Source: Pseudomonadales bacterium (GTDB taxonomy: Bacteria; Pseudomonadota; Gammaproteobacteria; Pseudomonadales; UBA7239). Taken from it: 64,000 nucleotides of DNA. The position numbers and the translations under genes are program-made. Below the pieces are notes generated by a model. That model was not told where the DNA came from and did no database searches. It was given only the letters and a program-made list of their open reading frames with translations. The DNA lies in contig JAWLAB010000002.1 of NCBI GenBank assembly GCA_041395665.1, positions 310,001 through 374,000 on the forward strand. The letters run 5' to 3'. Below are positions 1 to 9,118 of the stretch, one piece after another. Numbering within the stretch: position 1 is the stretch's first letter; the number at the start of each line of letters is the position of its first letter.

Positions 1-1
1 C

Positions 2-535
2 ACTGGCGCTTTTCACGAGGATGGCTTTGCTGATATGTGCGACGCTTTTGGCGGCGGCTGGGAGAAAGAGCAGGTGCTGCGCATCATGAAAGACTCGCGC
101 CTCGGCACCTACGGCACGCTCGGCTTGGGACTGATGTTAGCCAGCAAAATCAGTCTGTTAGCGCAATTGCCGCTGTTCACGGCGCTGTACGCGCTTGTCG
201 CTGGTCATGTGCTCGGCCGCGCCACCGCCACCTCGTTACTGCTCAGCTTGCCCTATGTGCGCGACACCGAAGATGCACAAGCCAAATCACCGCCCGCCCA
301 CTTCGACAGCTCTGCTTTGCTATTCACTCTACTCACTGCCGCACCTGCACTGCTCTTACTGCCGCTGCGTGCGTGGCTACCACTGCTGCTCGGTTTGTGG
401 GTTGTGCGCAGTTGGGCGGCGTGGTACTACCGCAAGCGTATCGGCGGCTATACCGGCGACTGCTTGGGCGGCGCGCAACAGATAGCCGAGTTAGTGACAC
501 TGATCGTCACAGCAATGGTCATCACACATTCTTAA
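2..535 (+). CDS. cobS: Adenosylcobinamide-GDP ribazoletransferase (cobalamin synthase), 5' end missing
   Basis: CobS is an inner-membrane enzyme of the late cobalamin pathway. It joins alpha-ribazole (phosphate) to adenosylcobinamide-GDP. The frame is open from the window edge and reads TGAFHEDGFADMCDAFGGGW, the conserved CobS motif with its acidic metal-binding residues. The start codon therefore lies upstream, and the ATG at 35 is internal. Several hydrophobic segments follow, and the C-terminal part has the family's GGYTGDCLGG-type motif before a short final membrane helix. The stop is 11 bases from the end of the convergent repair gene. The identification is firm; only the N-terminal part is unseen. 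Confidence 0.93.
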   Translation, partial: TGAFHEDGFADMCDAFGGGWEKEQVLRIMKDSRLGTYGTLGLGLMLASKISLLAQLPLFTALYALVAGHVLGRATATSLLLSLPYVRDTEDAQAKSPPAHFDSSALLFTLLTAAPALLLLPLRAWLPLLLGLWVVRSWAAWYYRKRIGGYTGDCLGGAQQIAELVTLIVTAMVITHS

Positions 536-546
536 TTTAAGTAACG

Positions 547-1716
547 CTACGAGTTATCCAACAAGCGCCACAGATACAGCGAGGCAATACTGCGATACGG
601 CTTCCAAGCTTCAGCGTACTGCGCCATCTGTTTGGGTGGAGGCAACTCGTTCAAATCATAGAGCTGCGCAATCGCTTTGCGGATTCCCAAATCATCGACG
701 GGAAAAATATCTGCGCGTCCCAAATCAAAAATCAGATACATCTCTACGGTCCAGCGCCCCACGCCTTTTACCGCAGAAAAACAGCGCACCAACTGCTCGT
801 CACTCATGGTTTTTACATCGGTTGATGACGGAAAAGAACCATCCAATACATGCTGCGCAAGGTCTTTGAGATAAGACACTTTCATGCTAGACAAACCTGC
901 GCTGCGCAACACTTCATCAGGCAAAGCAAGCAAGGTTTTCGCACAAGGCTTACCGCGATTTGCAATCAAAGGCGCGACGCGCGCACGAATCGTCGCTGCC
1001 GCCTTATTGGATAATTGCTGCCCAACGATGGCATCAATAAATACTTCTAGCGGTTCAACATTAAGCTGCGGCTTAAATGAAAAATCACCGACTTGCTTGT
1101 GTAATTGATGAAAGATTTTGTCTTTTTTCAAATAGCGCAACCCAGCGCGCCATTGCGCAGCCGTCGTAATGTACTGCGGCTTTTCTATCGCGACACCTTC
1201 ACCCATCAATAACTGTTTTTTGGTCTCCACGCCGCCCTGTGCTGAAAAACCACCCAGTTTTCCTGACGCGGCAATGATGCGATGACAAGGAATAATTAAC
1301 GGCACAGGGTTTTTCCCCAGCGCCGTTCCCACCGCACGCACAGCCCCTGGCTTTTTAATACGCGCCGCCAATTCTGCGTAGCTGATCACTTCACCAGCTG
1401 GAATGCGTCGCGCTTCGTCATACACGGCTTGCATAAACGGCGTAGCTTTTTCAACCAACACAGGAATTGCCGAAAAGTCTTGTGATTTCCCATCGAGATG
1501 CAAAGCCACTTGTCGCATCAAACGCGCAACCCACACAGGCGTTTTTGCCGCAGGCAGATGCTGGCTCGTAGCTGTTTGCAACTCTTTTCGCATTCGCGTT
1601 GGCGCATCTTCAGGCAACAAAAAATGCGTTACACCCTGCTCACACCACGCAACACCACAATACTTTTTTGCTATCGGAAAAATCTGCCACTGCTGTTGTA
1701 ACAACTTTGTAGGCAT
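547..1716 (-). CDS. Fused O6-alkylguanine-DNA alkyltransferase and AlkA-like 3-methyladenine glycosylase
   Basis: One 389-residue protein carries two repair activities for alkylated DNA. Residues 1 to about 175 form a methylguanine methyltransferase (Ogt/MGMT) with the acceptor motif PCHR (Cys144) and the following GKLGGFS segment. Residues of about 195-389 form an HhH-GPD glycosylase like AlkA: a helix-hairpin-helix around VKGVGRWTVEMY (316-327) and the FPVDDLG segment, whose second Asp (342) matches the catalytic Asp of AlkA. The start has a good GGAG ribosome site seven bases upstream. E. coli keeps these activities on separate proteins (Ogt/Ada and AlkA), so the direct fusion is notable. 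There is no Ada-type zinc domain or AraC HTH, so it is an enzyme and not an Ada-like regulator. Confidence 0.9.
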   Translation of the reverse strand: MPTKLLQQQWQIFPIAKKYCGVAWCEQGVTHFLLPEDAPTRMRKELQTATSQHLPAAKTPVWVARLMRQVALHLDGKSQDFSAIPVLVEKATPFMQAVYDEARRIPAGEVISYAELAARIKKPGAVRAVGTALGKNPVPLIIPCHRIIAASGKLGGFSAQGGVETKKQLLMGEGVAIEKPQYITTAAQWRAGLRYLKKDKIFHQLHKQVGDFSFKPQLNVEPLEVFIDAIVGQQLSNKAAATIRARVAPLIANRGKPCAKTLLALPDEVLRSAGLSSMKVSYLKDLAQHVLDGSFPSSTDVKTMSDEQLVRCFSAVKGVGRWTVEMYLIFDLGRADIFPVDDLGIRKAIAQLYDLNELPPPKQMAQYAEAWKPYRSIASLYLWRLLDNS

Positions 1717-1768
1717 TTTTATGCTCCGTTACGCTGAAAACGAATCGTATGCTACGACAAGTCGATAG

Positions 1769-3946
1769 ATGACGCTTTCTGCATCCGCATGGTTAAATGG
1801 AAAGATGCAACCTGTCATCACATCCTCAACACTCGCTTCGTCTGCCACATTGTCCGTCGTGATTCCTGTGTACGGCGCGTGGCAGGCTGCGCGCGTCATT
1901 CAAGCGCTGCTGCCGCTTGAACCACTAGAAATTTTGGTCTGTGATTCCAGCCCACAACCCACGCCATTGCCGAGTCACCCCTGCGTTCGTTTAATTCACC
2001 TGACCGAACGCGCCTTTCCTGGTGCAGCGCGCAATGCGGGTTGGCGTGAAGCGCAAGGCGACTATGTATTATTTGTGGATGCCGATGTGGTGCTTGCCGA
2101 AGAAGGACGGCAATTTGTGCGCCGCCATACTCTCGCTCATGCACACGATATGGCTTTTGGTTTGTACACCTTAGATTGCAAAGATTACAACAGCATCAGC
2201 CGCTTTATCGTCAACATACAACATCACCGTTTTGAGAGTGAGTTTTCACGCAATCACTATCGCTACGGCCAATCGTCACATTTATTAGTGCGTCGTGATA
2301 TCTACAAAAAAATAGGATTTTTTAATCCACACTTACGCATGCACGAAGACAAAGAAATTTGTATTCGCGCTATCAATGCTGGCGTGGATATCAATGTCTA
2401 CCCAGATTTTTTAGCGAACCATATAAAAATATTTTCTTTTAAAAGCTTGATGTTGGATCACGGCTACAAAGCTTTTCTAGCACAAGAAACACAAAGTAAT
2501 AACCCTGCTATTTTTAAGCGTGTTGAAAATCAGCTCAGTACTCGCTTCAAAACTAGCTTGATTATCTCTTGCGTTATGCCTTTGATATTGGCGTTCACTT
2601 TATTTAGCCATCTATTATCCGCTACCTGGGTAGCAGGATTACTCATTGCCTGCCTATTATCACCACTGGCACTAGCGCATGAAGTGTTCACCACATCACG
2701 CTGGCGCGAAAAAATCACCGGCTTACTTTTATGGCCGTGCATGGGCGCTGTCATTTGCTCAGGTGTAGTCATAGCAAAGCTTCATCATATTTATCGCCGC
2801 ATCAAATATTTCTCTACTAGAATTCCTTTTTCCACAACACTCGCAAAACGCATTTTATTTCGTAGCGGCATGCCAATCAGCATTATTCATTTTGTTACTT
2901 CGCGCTGTAATTTGCGCTGCGAGCACTGCTTCTACAAAGAAACGCTAGATCTTAAAGACCCAGGTGAACAATCACTGCAACAACTCAACAAAACAACCCA
3001 AGAAATTGGCTCCGTACTGTGGTACGCACTCGGTGGCGGCGAGCCTTTTATTCGCAGCGATTTGCCAGAGATTCACAACACCATCATGCGCAATTGCCAA
3101 CCAATGATGGTGAGCATACCAACGAACGGCTGGTACACCGACAAAACTTATCTCAGCACACTCGCCATGCTGCAACAAATGCATCACGGCGCGTTGACGG
3201 TGCAAATTTCTGTCGATGGGCCTAGAACTATTCACGACGCCATTCGCGGCAAAGACTCTTGGCATCACCTACTGAAAACTTGGAAAAAACTGAAAGAAAT
3301 TCAACGCGTCTACCCGCGCCTTTCTCTGGGGATTATCACCGTTGTCAATGAAGCCAATGCGCATGTTTACCCCAACTTCATCGACGAATTAACCGATACT
3401 TTTCAACCCAACCAAATCAGCATCAATCTGGTGCGCGATACGCAAGTTTTACAACCCAATCTTTCTATCAATATTCTTGATGCCTATAAAACTGCTGTTG
3501 AACGCTACGAATGGCATATACAACACAAAACCATGACCGCATTTGGCTATTTGGGTGGCATGATTGTGCGCGCCAAAGAAACGGTACAAAAAGAATTAAT
3601 TTATCGTGTGATGCGTTTTAATGAATTTGTCACACCCTGCACCGCAGGCGATCTTACTTATGTGATTTGGGAAGACGGGCGCGTCAATGCTTGTGAAATG
3701 CTGCCGGATACCGTGGGCAACATATTGGGCGATCAACCAGAAAACAATTTCAAAAATATCGTGACGAATAATCAAGCTGTCGCACTGCGCAGAAAAATCG
3801 TACAAGAGCAGTGCAAATGCAGTTACGAATGCGCGATGACCATCAACACGCTGTTCAGTTGGCCTTTGGCAAAAACATTGTGGCAACGCGTACTGACCGG
3901 CAAAGCTAATGAACCGCTGCCTTTACCTGCAAATAAACAACCGTAA
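1769..3946 (+). CDS. Glycosyltransferase family 2 fused to a radical SAM/SPASM-like protein
   Basis: This 725-residue protein joins two domains rarely seen together. Residues of about 28-260 are a GT-A fold family 2 glycosyltransferase: VVIPVYG at the start, the DAD motif (FVDADV, about 102-107) and an ED pair in MHEDKE. Two or three hydrophobic segments at about 265-335 probably anchor it in the membrane. Residues of about 365-700 are a radical SAM enzyme with the cluster motif CNLRCEHC (Cys380, 384, 387) and a GGGEP motif. Further cysteines near the C terminus (TPCTAGD, NACEM, EQCKCSYEC) suit a SPASM or twitch domain holding extra iron-sulfur clusters. The start is uncertain: the ATG at 1805 is an alternative. 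The gene is divergent from the repair fusion and its substrate is unknown. Confidence 0.85.
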   Translation: MTLSASAWLNGKMQPVITSSTLASSATLSVVIPVYGAWQAARVIQALLPLEPLEILVCDSSPQPTPLPSHPCVRLIHLTERAFPGAARNAGWREAQGDYVLFVDADVVLAEEGRQFVRRHTLAHAHDMAFGLYTLDCKDYNSISRFIVNIQHHRFESEFSRNHYRYGQSSHLLVRRDIYKKIGFFNPHLRMHEDKEICIRAINAGVDINVYPDFLANHIKIFSFKSLMLDHGYKAFLAQETQSNNPAIFKRVENQLSTRFKTSLIISCVMPLILAFTLFSHLLSATWVAGLLIACLLSPLALAHEVFTTSRWREKITGLLLWPCMGAVICSGVVIAKLHHIYRRIKYFSTRIPFSTTLAKRILFRSGMPISIIHFVTSRCNLRCEHCFYKETLDLKDPGEQSLQQLNKTTQEIGSVLWYALGGGEPFIRSDLPEIHNTIMRNCQPMMVSIPTNGWYTDKTYLSTLAMLQQMHHGALTVQISVDGPRTIHDAIRGKDSWHHLLKTWKKLKEIQRVYPRLSLGIITVVNEANAHVYPNFIDELTDTFQPNQISINLVRDTQVLQPNLSINILDAYKTAVERYEWHIQHKTMTAFGYLGGMIVRAKETVQKELIYRVMRFNEFVTPCTAGDLTYVIWEDGRVNACEMLPDTVGNILGDQPENNFKNIVTNNQAVALRRKIVQEQCKCSYECAMTINTLFSWPLAKTLWQRVLTGKANEPLPLPANKQP

Positions 3947-3978
3947 AACACTGCACGCTTTTAATAGGAGAGAAAATC

Positions 3979-4398
3979 ATGAGCGACATCAACATTACCA
4001 ATCCAGCCCAAGCCGCAGCGCAGCGCTCTATTGACGCAGTGCGCGCTAAAAACAAAGAAGCTTGGGTGAATAATTTTGCTGACGATGCCTGCATTGAAGA
4101 TCCCGTTGGCAAATCACCGCTGGATGCTACTGGCAACGGTCACCGCGGCAAAGAGGCTATCGCTGCGTTTTGGGATATGTGCATCGCCACCGGCAATGTC
4201 GATTTCAATATTCGCGAATCCTATCCCGTGAGCGACATCGCCTGCGCCAATGTCGGCTCCATTCTTAACACCATGGGCGACATGAAAATCGAAGCCAAAG
4301 GCGTGTTTATTTATCATGTCAACGCTGAAGGCAAAGTCACCAACTTGCGCGCTTATTGGGATTTCAACAGCACGATGGCGGCAGCGACAAAAATATAA
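3979..4398 (+). CDS. Ketosteroid-isomerase-like SnoaL/NTF2-fold protein
   Basis: A 139-residue protein of the NTF2-like superfamily, about the length of a steroid delta-isomerase. It has the ADDACIEDPVG segment, where the Asp of EDP matches the catalytic Asp38 position of ketosteroid isomerases, and a GHRGKEAIAAFWD helix. The pattern (KNKEAW, IEDPVGKS, GKEAI, GVFIYHVN, LRAYWD) closely resembles mycobacterial Rv0760c as I remember it. Rv0760c is a KSI-fold steroid-binding protein located near cyp51 in that genome. The start has a strong AGGAG site. It follows the glycosyltransferase/radical-SAM gene by 32 bases. The exact reaction cannot be read from the sequence, but a steroid or polyketide-like ligand is likely. 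Confidence 0.8.
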   Translation: MSDINITNPAQAAAQRSIDAVRAKNKEAWVNNFADDACIEDPVGKSPLDATGNGHRGKEAIAAFWDMCIATGNVDFNIRESYPVSDIACANVGSILNTMGDMKIEAKGVFIYHVNAEGKVTNLRAYWDFNSTMAAATKI

Positions 4399-4432
4399 TT
4401 TCTTTTTATTTTTTCTTTTTATTTTTTGACCG

Positions 4433-4469
4433 AGAAAAAACAGAGTCGGCTCAGAGGATGAACCGACTC
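4433..4469 (-). terminator. Rho-independent terminator of hslU
   Basis: On the minus strand GAGTCGG pairs with CCGACTC across a 13-base loop, followed by TGTTTTTTC. The hairpin contains the hslU stop codon, so transcription ends right at the end of the gene. Confidence 0.75.
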
Positions 4470-5776
4470 AAATCCTCATTCTGTGACAGCGCACCGAGCG
4501 ACTGATCGACATAAGCCGCATCAATCGTCACTGTATTGCCCTCCGCCGCTAAATCGCCCGCCGAAAAAGATACACTTTCCAACAATCGCTCCATCACGGT
4601 ATGCAAACGCCGCGCGCCAATGTTTTCGGTGCGGTCATTCACCTCCCAAGCAATTTCCGCGATGCGTCGAATGCCGTCTTTGCCAAAAGCAATTTGCAAG
4701 CCTTCGGTTTGCATCAACGCGCGATACTGCTCGGTCAATGAGGCATCCGGCTCTTGCAAAATTCGTTCAAAATCATCCGGTGATAGCGAATCTAATTCCA
4801 CACGAATCGGCAAACGCCCTTGCAACTCAGGAATCAAATCTGAAGGCTTTGCCAAATGAAAAGCACCGGAGGCGATGAACAACACATGATCGGTTTTGAT
4901 CATGCCGTATTTGGTGGAGACGATGCAGCCTTCAATCAAAGGCAATAAATCGCGCTGCACGCCTTCGCGCGAGACATCAGCGCCGCTGGTTTCGCCGCGA
5001 CGACAGACTTTATCGATCTCATCAATGAACACGATGCCGTTTTGTTCAGCGGCTTCGATAGCTTTGGTTTTGATTTCTTCGTCATTGATCAGTCGTGCCG
5101 CCTCTTCATCCTGCAACTGTTTCATTGCCGAGCGCACGGTCATTTTGCGCAGCTGTTTTCTATCGCTGGAAATATTAGAAAACATATTCTGTAACTGGCT
5201 GGTCATTTCTTCCATACCGGGCGGCGCCATAATCTCTACACCCACAGGCGCAGCCGACACTTCAATTTCTATTTCTTTGTCATCCAACTCACCTTCGCGC
5301 AACTTTTTGCGAAACATCTGGCGCGTGCCGGTTTCTTTTTCTTGCGGATCTAAACCGCGCGCTGCGGGCAACAGCGCATCCAATACACGATCTTCTGCTG
5401 CATCTTGTGCGCGCACTTGCACAGCATCCATTGCGCGCTGGCGAAATAACTTGATCGAAATTTCGATTAAATCACGCACTATGGATTCCACATCGCGCCC
5501 GACATAGCCAACCTCGGTAAACTTAGTGGCTTCCACTTTGACAAATGGCGCATCCGCCAATTTGGCGAGCCGACGCGCAATTTCTGTTTTGCCCACACCT
5601 GTAGAACCAATCATCAAAATATTTTTTGGCGTGATTTCTGTGCGTAAATTTTCAGGCAGCTGCATGCGACGCCAACGGTTGCGCAGCGCAATAGCGACGG
5701 CACGCTTGGCATCGTGTTGACCGATGATGTATTTATCGAGTTCGCTGACAATTTCTCGCGGTGTCATGTTAGACAT
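4451..5776 (-). CDS. hslU: ATP-dependent protease ATPase subunit HslU (ClpY)
   Basis: HslU is the AAA+ unfoldase that feeds substrates to the HslV peptidase in the cytosol. Visible motifs are the Walker A variant GSTGVGKTE, the Walker B FIDEIDK, the sensor/arginine region near the C terminus, and the terminal EDLSRFIL, the tail that inserts into HslV to activate it. The start chosen is MSNMTPREIV, which matches the E. coli start MSEMTPREIV. The ATG at 5797 adds seven poor residues. This start overlaps the hslV stop by eight bases, so the two genes are probably translationally coupled. The intrinsic terminator sits over the stop codon. Confidence 0.97.
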   Translation of the reverse strand: MSNMTPREIVSELDKYIIGQHDAKRAVAIALRNRWRRMQLPENLRTEITPKNILMIGSTGVGKTEIARRLAKLADAPFVKVEATKFTEVGYVGRDVESIVRDLIEISIKLFRQRAMDAVQVRAQDAAEDRVLDALLPAARGLDPQEKETGTRQMFRKKLREGELDDKEIEIEVSAAPVGVEIMAPPGMEEMTSQLQNMFSNISSDRKQLRKMTVRSAMKQLQDEEAARLINDEEIKTKAIEAAEQNGIVFIDEIDKVCRRGETSGADVSREGVQRDLLPLIEGCIVSTKYGMIKTDHVLFIASGAFHLAKPSDLIPELQGRLPIRVELDSLSPDDFERILQEPDASLTEQYRALMQTEGLQIAFGKDGIRRIAEIAWEVNDRTENIGARRLHTVMERLLESVSFSAGDLAAEGNTVTIDAAYVDQSLGALSQNEDLSRFIL

Positions 5777-6317
5777 GCTCGCACTCCATTTCTTCAATCG
5801 TGCGATTGTGGTTGGTGTAGATACAAATATCAGCGGCGATTGCTAAGCTTTTTTCAACAATATCGCGTGCGGATAAATCGGTATTTTTCAACAGTGCCGT
5901 GGCCGCCGATTGCGCAAATGAACCACCAGAACCGATTGCCAACAAATCATCTTCCTGCTCAATGACATCGCCATTGCCGGTGATAATTAACGAGCTGGTT
6001 TTATCCGCCACGATTAACAATGCTTCTAAACGCCGCAGCATGCGATCCGTGCGCCAATCTTTTGCCAGCTCTACGGCTGCGCGCACTAAATGTCCTTGGT
6101 ATTTTTCCAGTTTCGCTTCAAAGCGTTCAAACAGCGTGAAAGCATCAGCAGTGCCGCCGGCAAAGCCCACGATCACTTCATCGCGATAGATGCGGCGCAC
6201 TTTGCGCGCATTGCCTTTCATCACTGTATTGCCGAGCGATACCTGACCATCGCCACCCACAACCACGCGCCCATTGCGGCGCACAGACAAAATAGTAGTG
6301 CCGTGAAATTGTTCCAA
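5769..6317 (-). CDS. hslV: ATP-dependent protease peptidase subunit HslV (ClpQ)
   Basis: The threonine peptidase of the HslVU protease. The N terminus reads MEQFHGTTILSVRR. The catalytic Thr is the first of the TT pair, so a six-residue propeptide (MEQFHG) must be removed, unlike E. coli HslV, where only Met is lost. Conserved landmarks include GGDGQVSLGNTVMKG, GFAGGTADAFTLFE and the IGSGG segment. It lies between the ftsN-like gene and hslU in the classic gammaproteobacterial order and overlaps hslU by eight bases. At 182 residues it has the expected size. Confidence 0.97.
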   Translation of the reverse strand: MEQFHGTTILSVRRNGRVVVGGDGQVSLGNTVMKGNARKVRRIYRDEVIVGFAGGTADAFTLFERFEAKLEKYQGHLVRAAVELAKDWRTDRMLRRLEALLIVADKTSSLIITGNGDVIEQEDDLLAIGSGGSFAQSAATALLKNTDLSARDIVEKSLAIAADICIYTNHNRTIEEMECEHV

Positions 6318-6383
6318 GGGAGAAATCCTGACAGCGGGAGAGACAATCTATCTATGGGCTGTCTGCCACTGTTTCAAGGTGTA

Positions 6384-7268
6384 TTACTTGATGGGGATAG
6401 TATTCACGCCATTACCGTTGAGCATGATGCGCGCTTTATCCGCTTCTTGACTCGTGCGGAACGGGCCCGCCACGACTTTCTGCAAGCTCTCGCCACTCGC
6501 GCTATTCACCTTGCGAATAGAAGAGCTGACACCCAGACGAGACAGCTTGCTGCGCAGCTTATCGGCTTCCGCCGCATTGCGAAAAACACCGGCCTGTAAG
6601 TAGCGCGCACCGTTTGTGGTAGTGGCAGCCGTAGGCTTGGCGGCGGGGGCAGGCTTTGCTGCAGCTTTAGCCTGTCTTTCTTTCTCTTTTTGAGCCAATA
6701 GCTGCTCCATGGGATCCATAGAAGCTGTATCGCTTGCAGGTTTCTCCACAGCTTTTTTAGCAGTTGTTTCCACAGGGGTAGGCGTAACCACTGCGCTCGG
6801 CGCTGCTGTAGTCGTTGTGACGGGCTGCGATGCATCTGGCGTTGGCGTCGTCATCGCGCCAGGTGTCGTTGCAGGCGCGGCGATCGCAGGCTGTGTTTGC
6901 GCGGCTGGCGCAGGTGTTGTGTTAGCCGCTTCAGGTTGAGCAGTAGGAGCGATATCCGTTACGGGCTGCCCACCTTCCGGCAACTTGGTATAGAACTCAA
7001 ATACAGGGCTAACGCGCTTGGGCGGTGCCGGTGGTTGTTCACTGGGCACGGCAGTTGTTGTTGGGGCAGTAGTTACAGGCATTGCTGGTGCAGGCAACGG
7101 AGGACGCACACCAGAGAGATACACCAAAAACATAATCAAACAGCCAGCCAGCGTGCCGACTAACAGCCACAACCACGAAGGTACGCCACTGCTTTTTTTG
7201 CGCTGCGGTGAACGACGATGAGAAGTTTCCTTACGGATCCGCTGGCTACGGGCGAAATCGTGGCTCAT
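6384..7268 (-). CDS. ftsN: SPOR-domain cell-division protein, FtsN-like
   Basis: A bitopic inner-membrane protein with FtsN architecture: a short basic cytoplasmic tail (residues 1-28, many Arg/Lys), one transmembrane helix (about 29-51, WLWLLVGTLAGCLIMFLVYL), a long Pro/Ala/Thr-rich periplasmic linker (about 52-215), and a C-terminal SPOR domain (about 217-294, RYLQAGVFRNAAEADKLRSK to the end). SPOR domains bind denuded peptidoglycan at the septum, and FtsN triggers septal synthesis. Its place between argS and hslV is the same as in Pseudomonas. The linker is low-complexity, so length there means little. Confidence 0.88.
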   Translation of the reverse strand: MSHDFARSQRIRKETSHRRSPQRKKSSGVPSWLWLLVGTLAGCLIMFLVYLSGVRPPLPAPAMPVTTAPTTTAVPSEQPPAPPKRVSPVFEFYTKLPEGGQPVTDIAPTAQPEAANTTPAPAAQTQPAIAAPATTPGAMTTPTPDASQPVTTTTAAPSAVVTPTPVETTAKKAVEKPASDTASMDPMEQLLAQKEKERQAKAAAKPAPAAKPTAATTTNGARYLQAGVFRNAAEADKLRSKLSRLGVSSSIRKVNSASGESLQKVVAGPFRTSQEADKARIMLNGNGVNTIPIK

Positions 7269-7317
7269 GAGGTGAACTTCACTCCCTGACTATCAAACTT
7301 TATTACAAGCACAAACA

Positions 7318-9003
7318 TTACATGGATTCCGGTGCGTTGACACCTAACAGCAGCAAGCCATTGCGCAACACTTGCTGCGTCGCAACCGCCAACGCCAAGC
7401 GTGCATTGCGCAACGCCGCATCGTCCACCAAAAACTGTTCGGTGTTGTACCAAGCGTGCAAGCCCGCCGCCAGCTCACGCAAATACTGCGCAATCACATG
7501 CGGGGCTAAATCCTGTGCGGCATTGGCAACGACATCAGGGTAACGCGCTAAGGTATTGAGCAAATCGGTTTCATGCGCAGTGGTTAAGCGATCCAATGAC
7601 GCTAAACCCGCTGACTCATCCCACGGCAATTGTTTTTCCTGCGCTTGACGCAACACGCTGCACACGCGTGCGTGCGCGTATTGAATGTAATACACGGGAT
7701 TGTCATTGCTTTTTGCAACAGCCAAATCCACATCAAAAACCAATTGCGATGTTGCTGCGCGCGACACTAAAAAATAACGCGTCGCATCGCGACCGCACCA
7801 TTCAATCAAATCGCGCAAAGTGACATAAGCGCCGGCGCGTTTGGATATTTTTACTTCTTCACCGCCGCGCATCACCGTGACCATTTGATGCAAGACATAA
7901 TCGGGCCAACCCGCAGGAATGCCAACATTTAATGCTTGCAGCCCAGCGCGCACACGCGTGATCGTTGAATGGTGATCCGCGCCCTGCTCGTTAATTACAC
8001 GCGTAAAACCGCGCTGCCATTTGTTCAAGTGATACGCGACATCCGGCACGAAATAGGTGTAACCGCCTTCTGTTTTACGCATCACACGATCTTTGTCATC
8101 GCCGAAATCAGTTGTCTTTAACCACAACGCACCGTCTTTTTCGTAAGTGTGACCACTAGCGATTAACTGCTGCACCGTCGCTTCAACGCGACCTTCCGCG
8201 TACAGAGAAGATTCCAAATAAAACACATCGAAACGCACATCGAAGGCGCGCAAATCCAAATCTTGTTCGCGACGCAAATACGCCACCGCAAAATGACGAA
8301 TCGCTTCAATATTTTGCGCGTCTTTTGCACCGATCACATGCTGATCGTCGGCATCAATTTTTTCGCCCGCCATGTAAGCATTGGCGACATCAGTAATGTA
8401 GTCGCCGCGATAACCGTCTTCTGGCCACGCACTGTCATCGGGCGTAAGACCCAAAGCGCGCGCTTGCACCGAGCGCGCCAAATTGTTGATCTGCGCGCCA
8501 GCATCGTTGTAGTAAAACTCGCGTGTGACTGACCAACCTGTTGCAGCCAGCAGACGACACAGACAATCACCAATAGCTGCACCGCGACCGTGGCCGACAT
8601 GTAAGGGACCCGTGGGATTGGCAGAGACAAACTCCACCTGCACTTGCTGCCCCGCACCTGTGTTGCTGCGACCGAACTGTTCTCGCTCGGTGAGCACGCG
8701 CGACACCACGGCTGTTTGCGCAGCGCGCGCTAAAAACACATTGATAAAGCCGGGGCCCGCAATTTCTGCTTTTTCTACCACTGCGTTGTTGGGCAATGCA
8801 GCAATGATGGCAGCCGCTAAATCGCGTGGTGGCTTGCCCGCCTGCTTCGCCAACACCATGGCGATATTGCTTGCCAAATCACCGTGCGCTTTGTCGCGCG
8901 TATTATCGAGCTGTACCGCAGGCAAATCACCGGCAGACAAAACGCCTTCGCTTTGCAAACGCATCAGCGCAGTTTGTAGCAAGGCAGCCAAGGACTGTTT
9001 CAT
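7318..9003 (-). CDS. argS: Arginyl-tRNA synthetase
   Basis: A class I aminoacyl-tRNA synthetase of 561 residues, the normal size for ArgRS. The ATP-binding HIGH motif appears as HVGH in ANPTGPLHVGHGRGAAIGD (about 130-148), and the KMSKS-like loop as VKISKRAG. The N-terminal additional domain, which recognises the tRNA D-loop, and the C-terminal DALR anticodon-binding domain are both present. It is transcribed ahead of the ftsN-like gene and hslVU, with a 49-base gap, so the four genes may form one operon. The next gene upstream is divergent. Confidence 0.97.
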   Translation of the reverse strand: MKQSLAALLQTALMRLQSEGVLSAGDLPAVQLDNTRDKAHGDLASNIAMVLAKQAGKPPRDLAAAIIAALPNNAVVEKAEIAGPGFINVFLARAAQTAVVSRVLTEREQFGRSNTGAGQQVQVEFVSANPTGPLHVGHGRGAAIGDCLCRLLAATGWSVTREFYYNDAGAQINNLARSVQARALGLTPDDSAWPEDGYRGDYITDVANAYMAGEKIDADDQHVIGAKDAQNIEAIRHFAVAYLRREQDLDLRAFDVRFDVFYLESSLYAEGRVEATVQQLIASGHTYEKDGALWLKTTDFGDDKDRVMRKTEGGYTYFVPDVAYHLNKWQRGFTRVINEQGADHHSTITRVRAGLQALNVGIPAGWPDYVLHQMVTVMRGGEEVKISKRAGAYVTLRDLIEWCGRDATRYFLVSRAATSQLVFDVDLAVAKSNDNPVYYIQYAHARVCSVLRQAQEKQLPWDESAGLASLDRLTTAHETDLLNTLARYPDVVANAAQDLAPHVIAQYLRELAAGLHAWYNTEQFLVDDAALRNARLALAVATQQVLRNGLLLLGVNAPESM

Positions 9004-9118
9004 CAGAAGGATTCGTTCAAATACAAATTAGCCTGTTATTATCGCCGTTTCAGCACTGTGAAGCCACATAACAGCGTATAACAATCAATAACAGCAGCAG
9101 TCGAGGTTGAAGCTGGCG

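Noticed and set aside
4399..4428. T-rich run after the KSI-like gene as a terminator
   Set aside because: No stem precedes it; the hairpin at 4433-4469 belongs to hslU on the other strand.
8263..9031. Plus-strand frames opposite argS
   Set aside because: Fully within argS, with no conserved motif.
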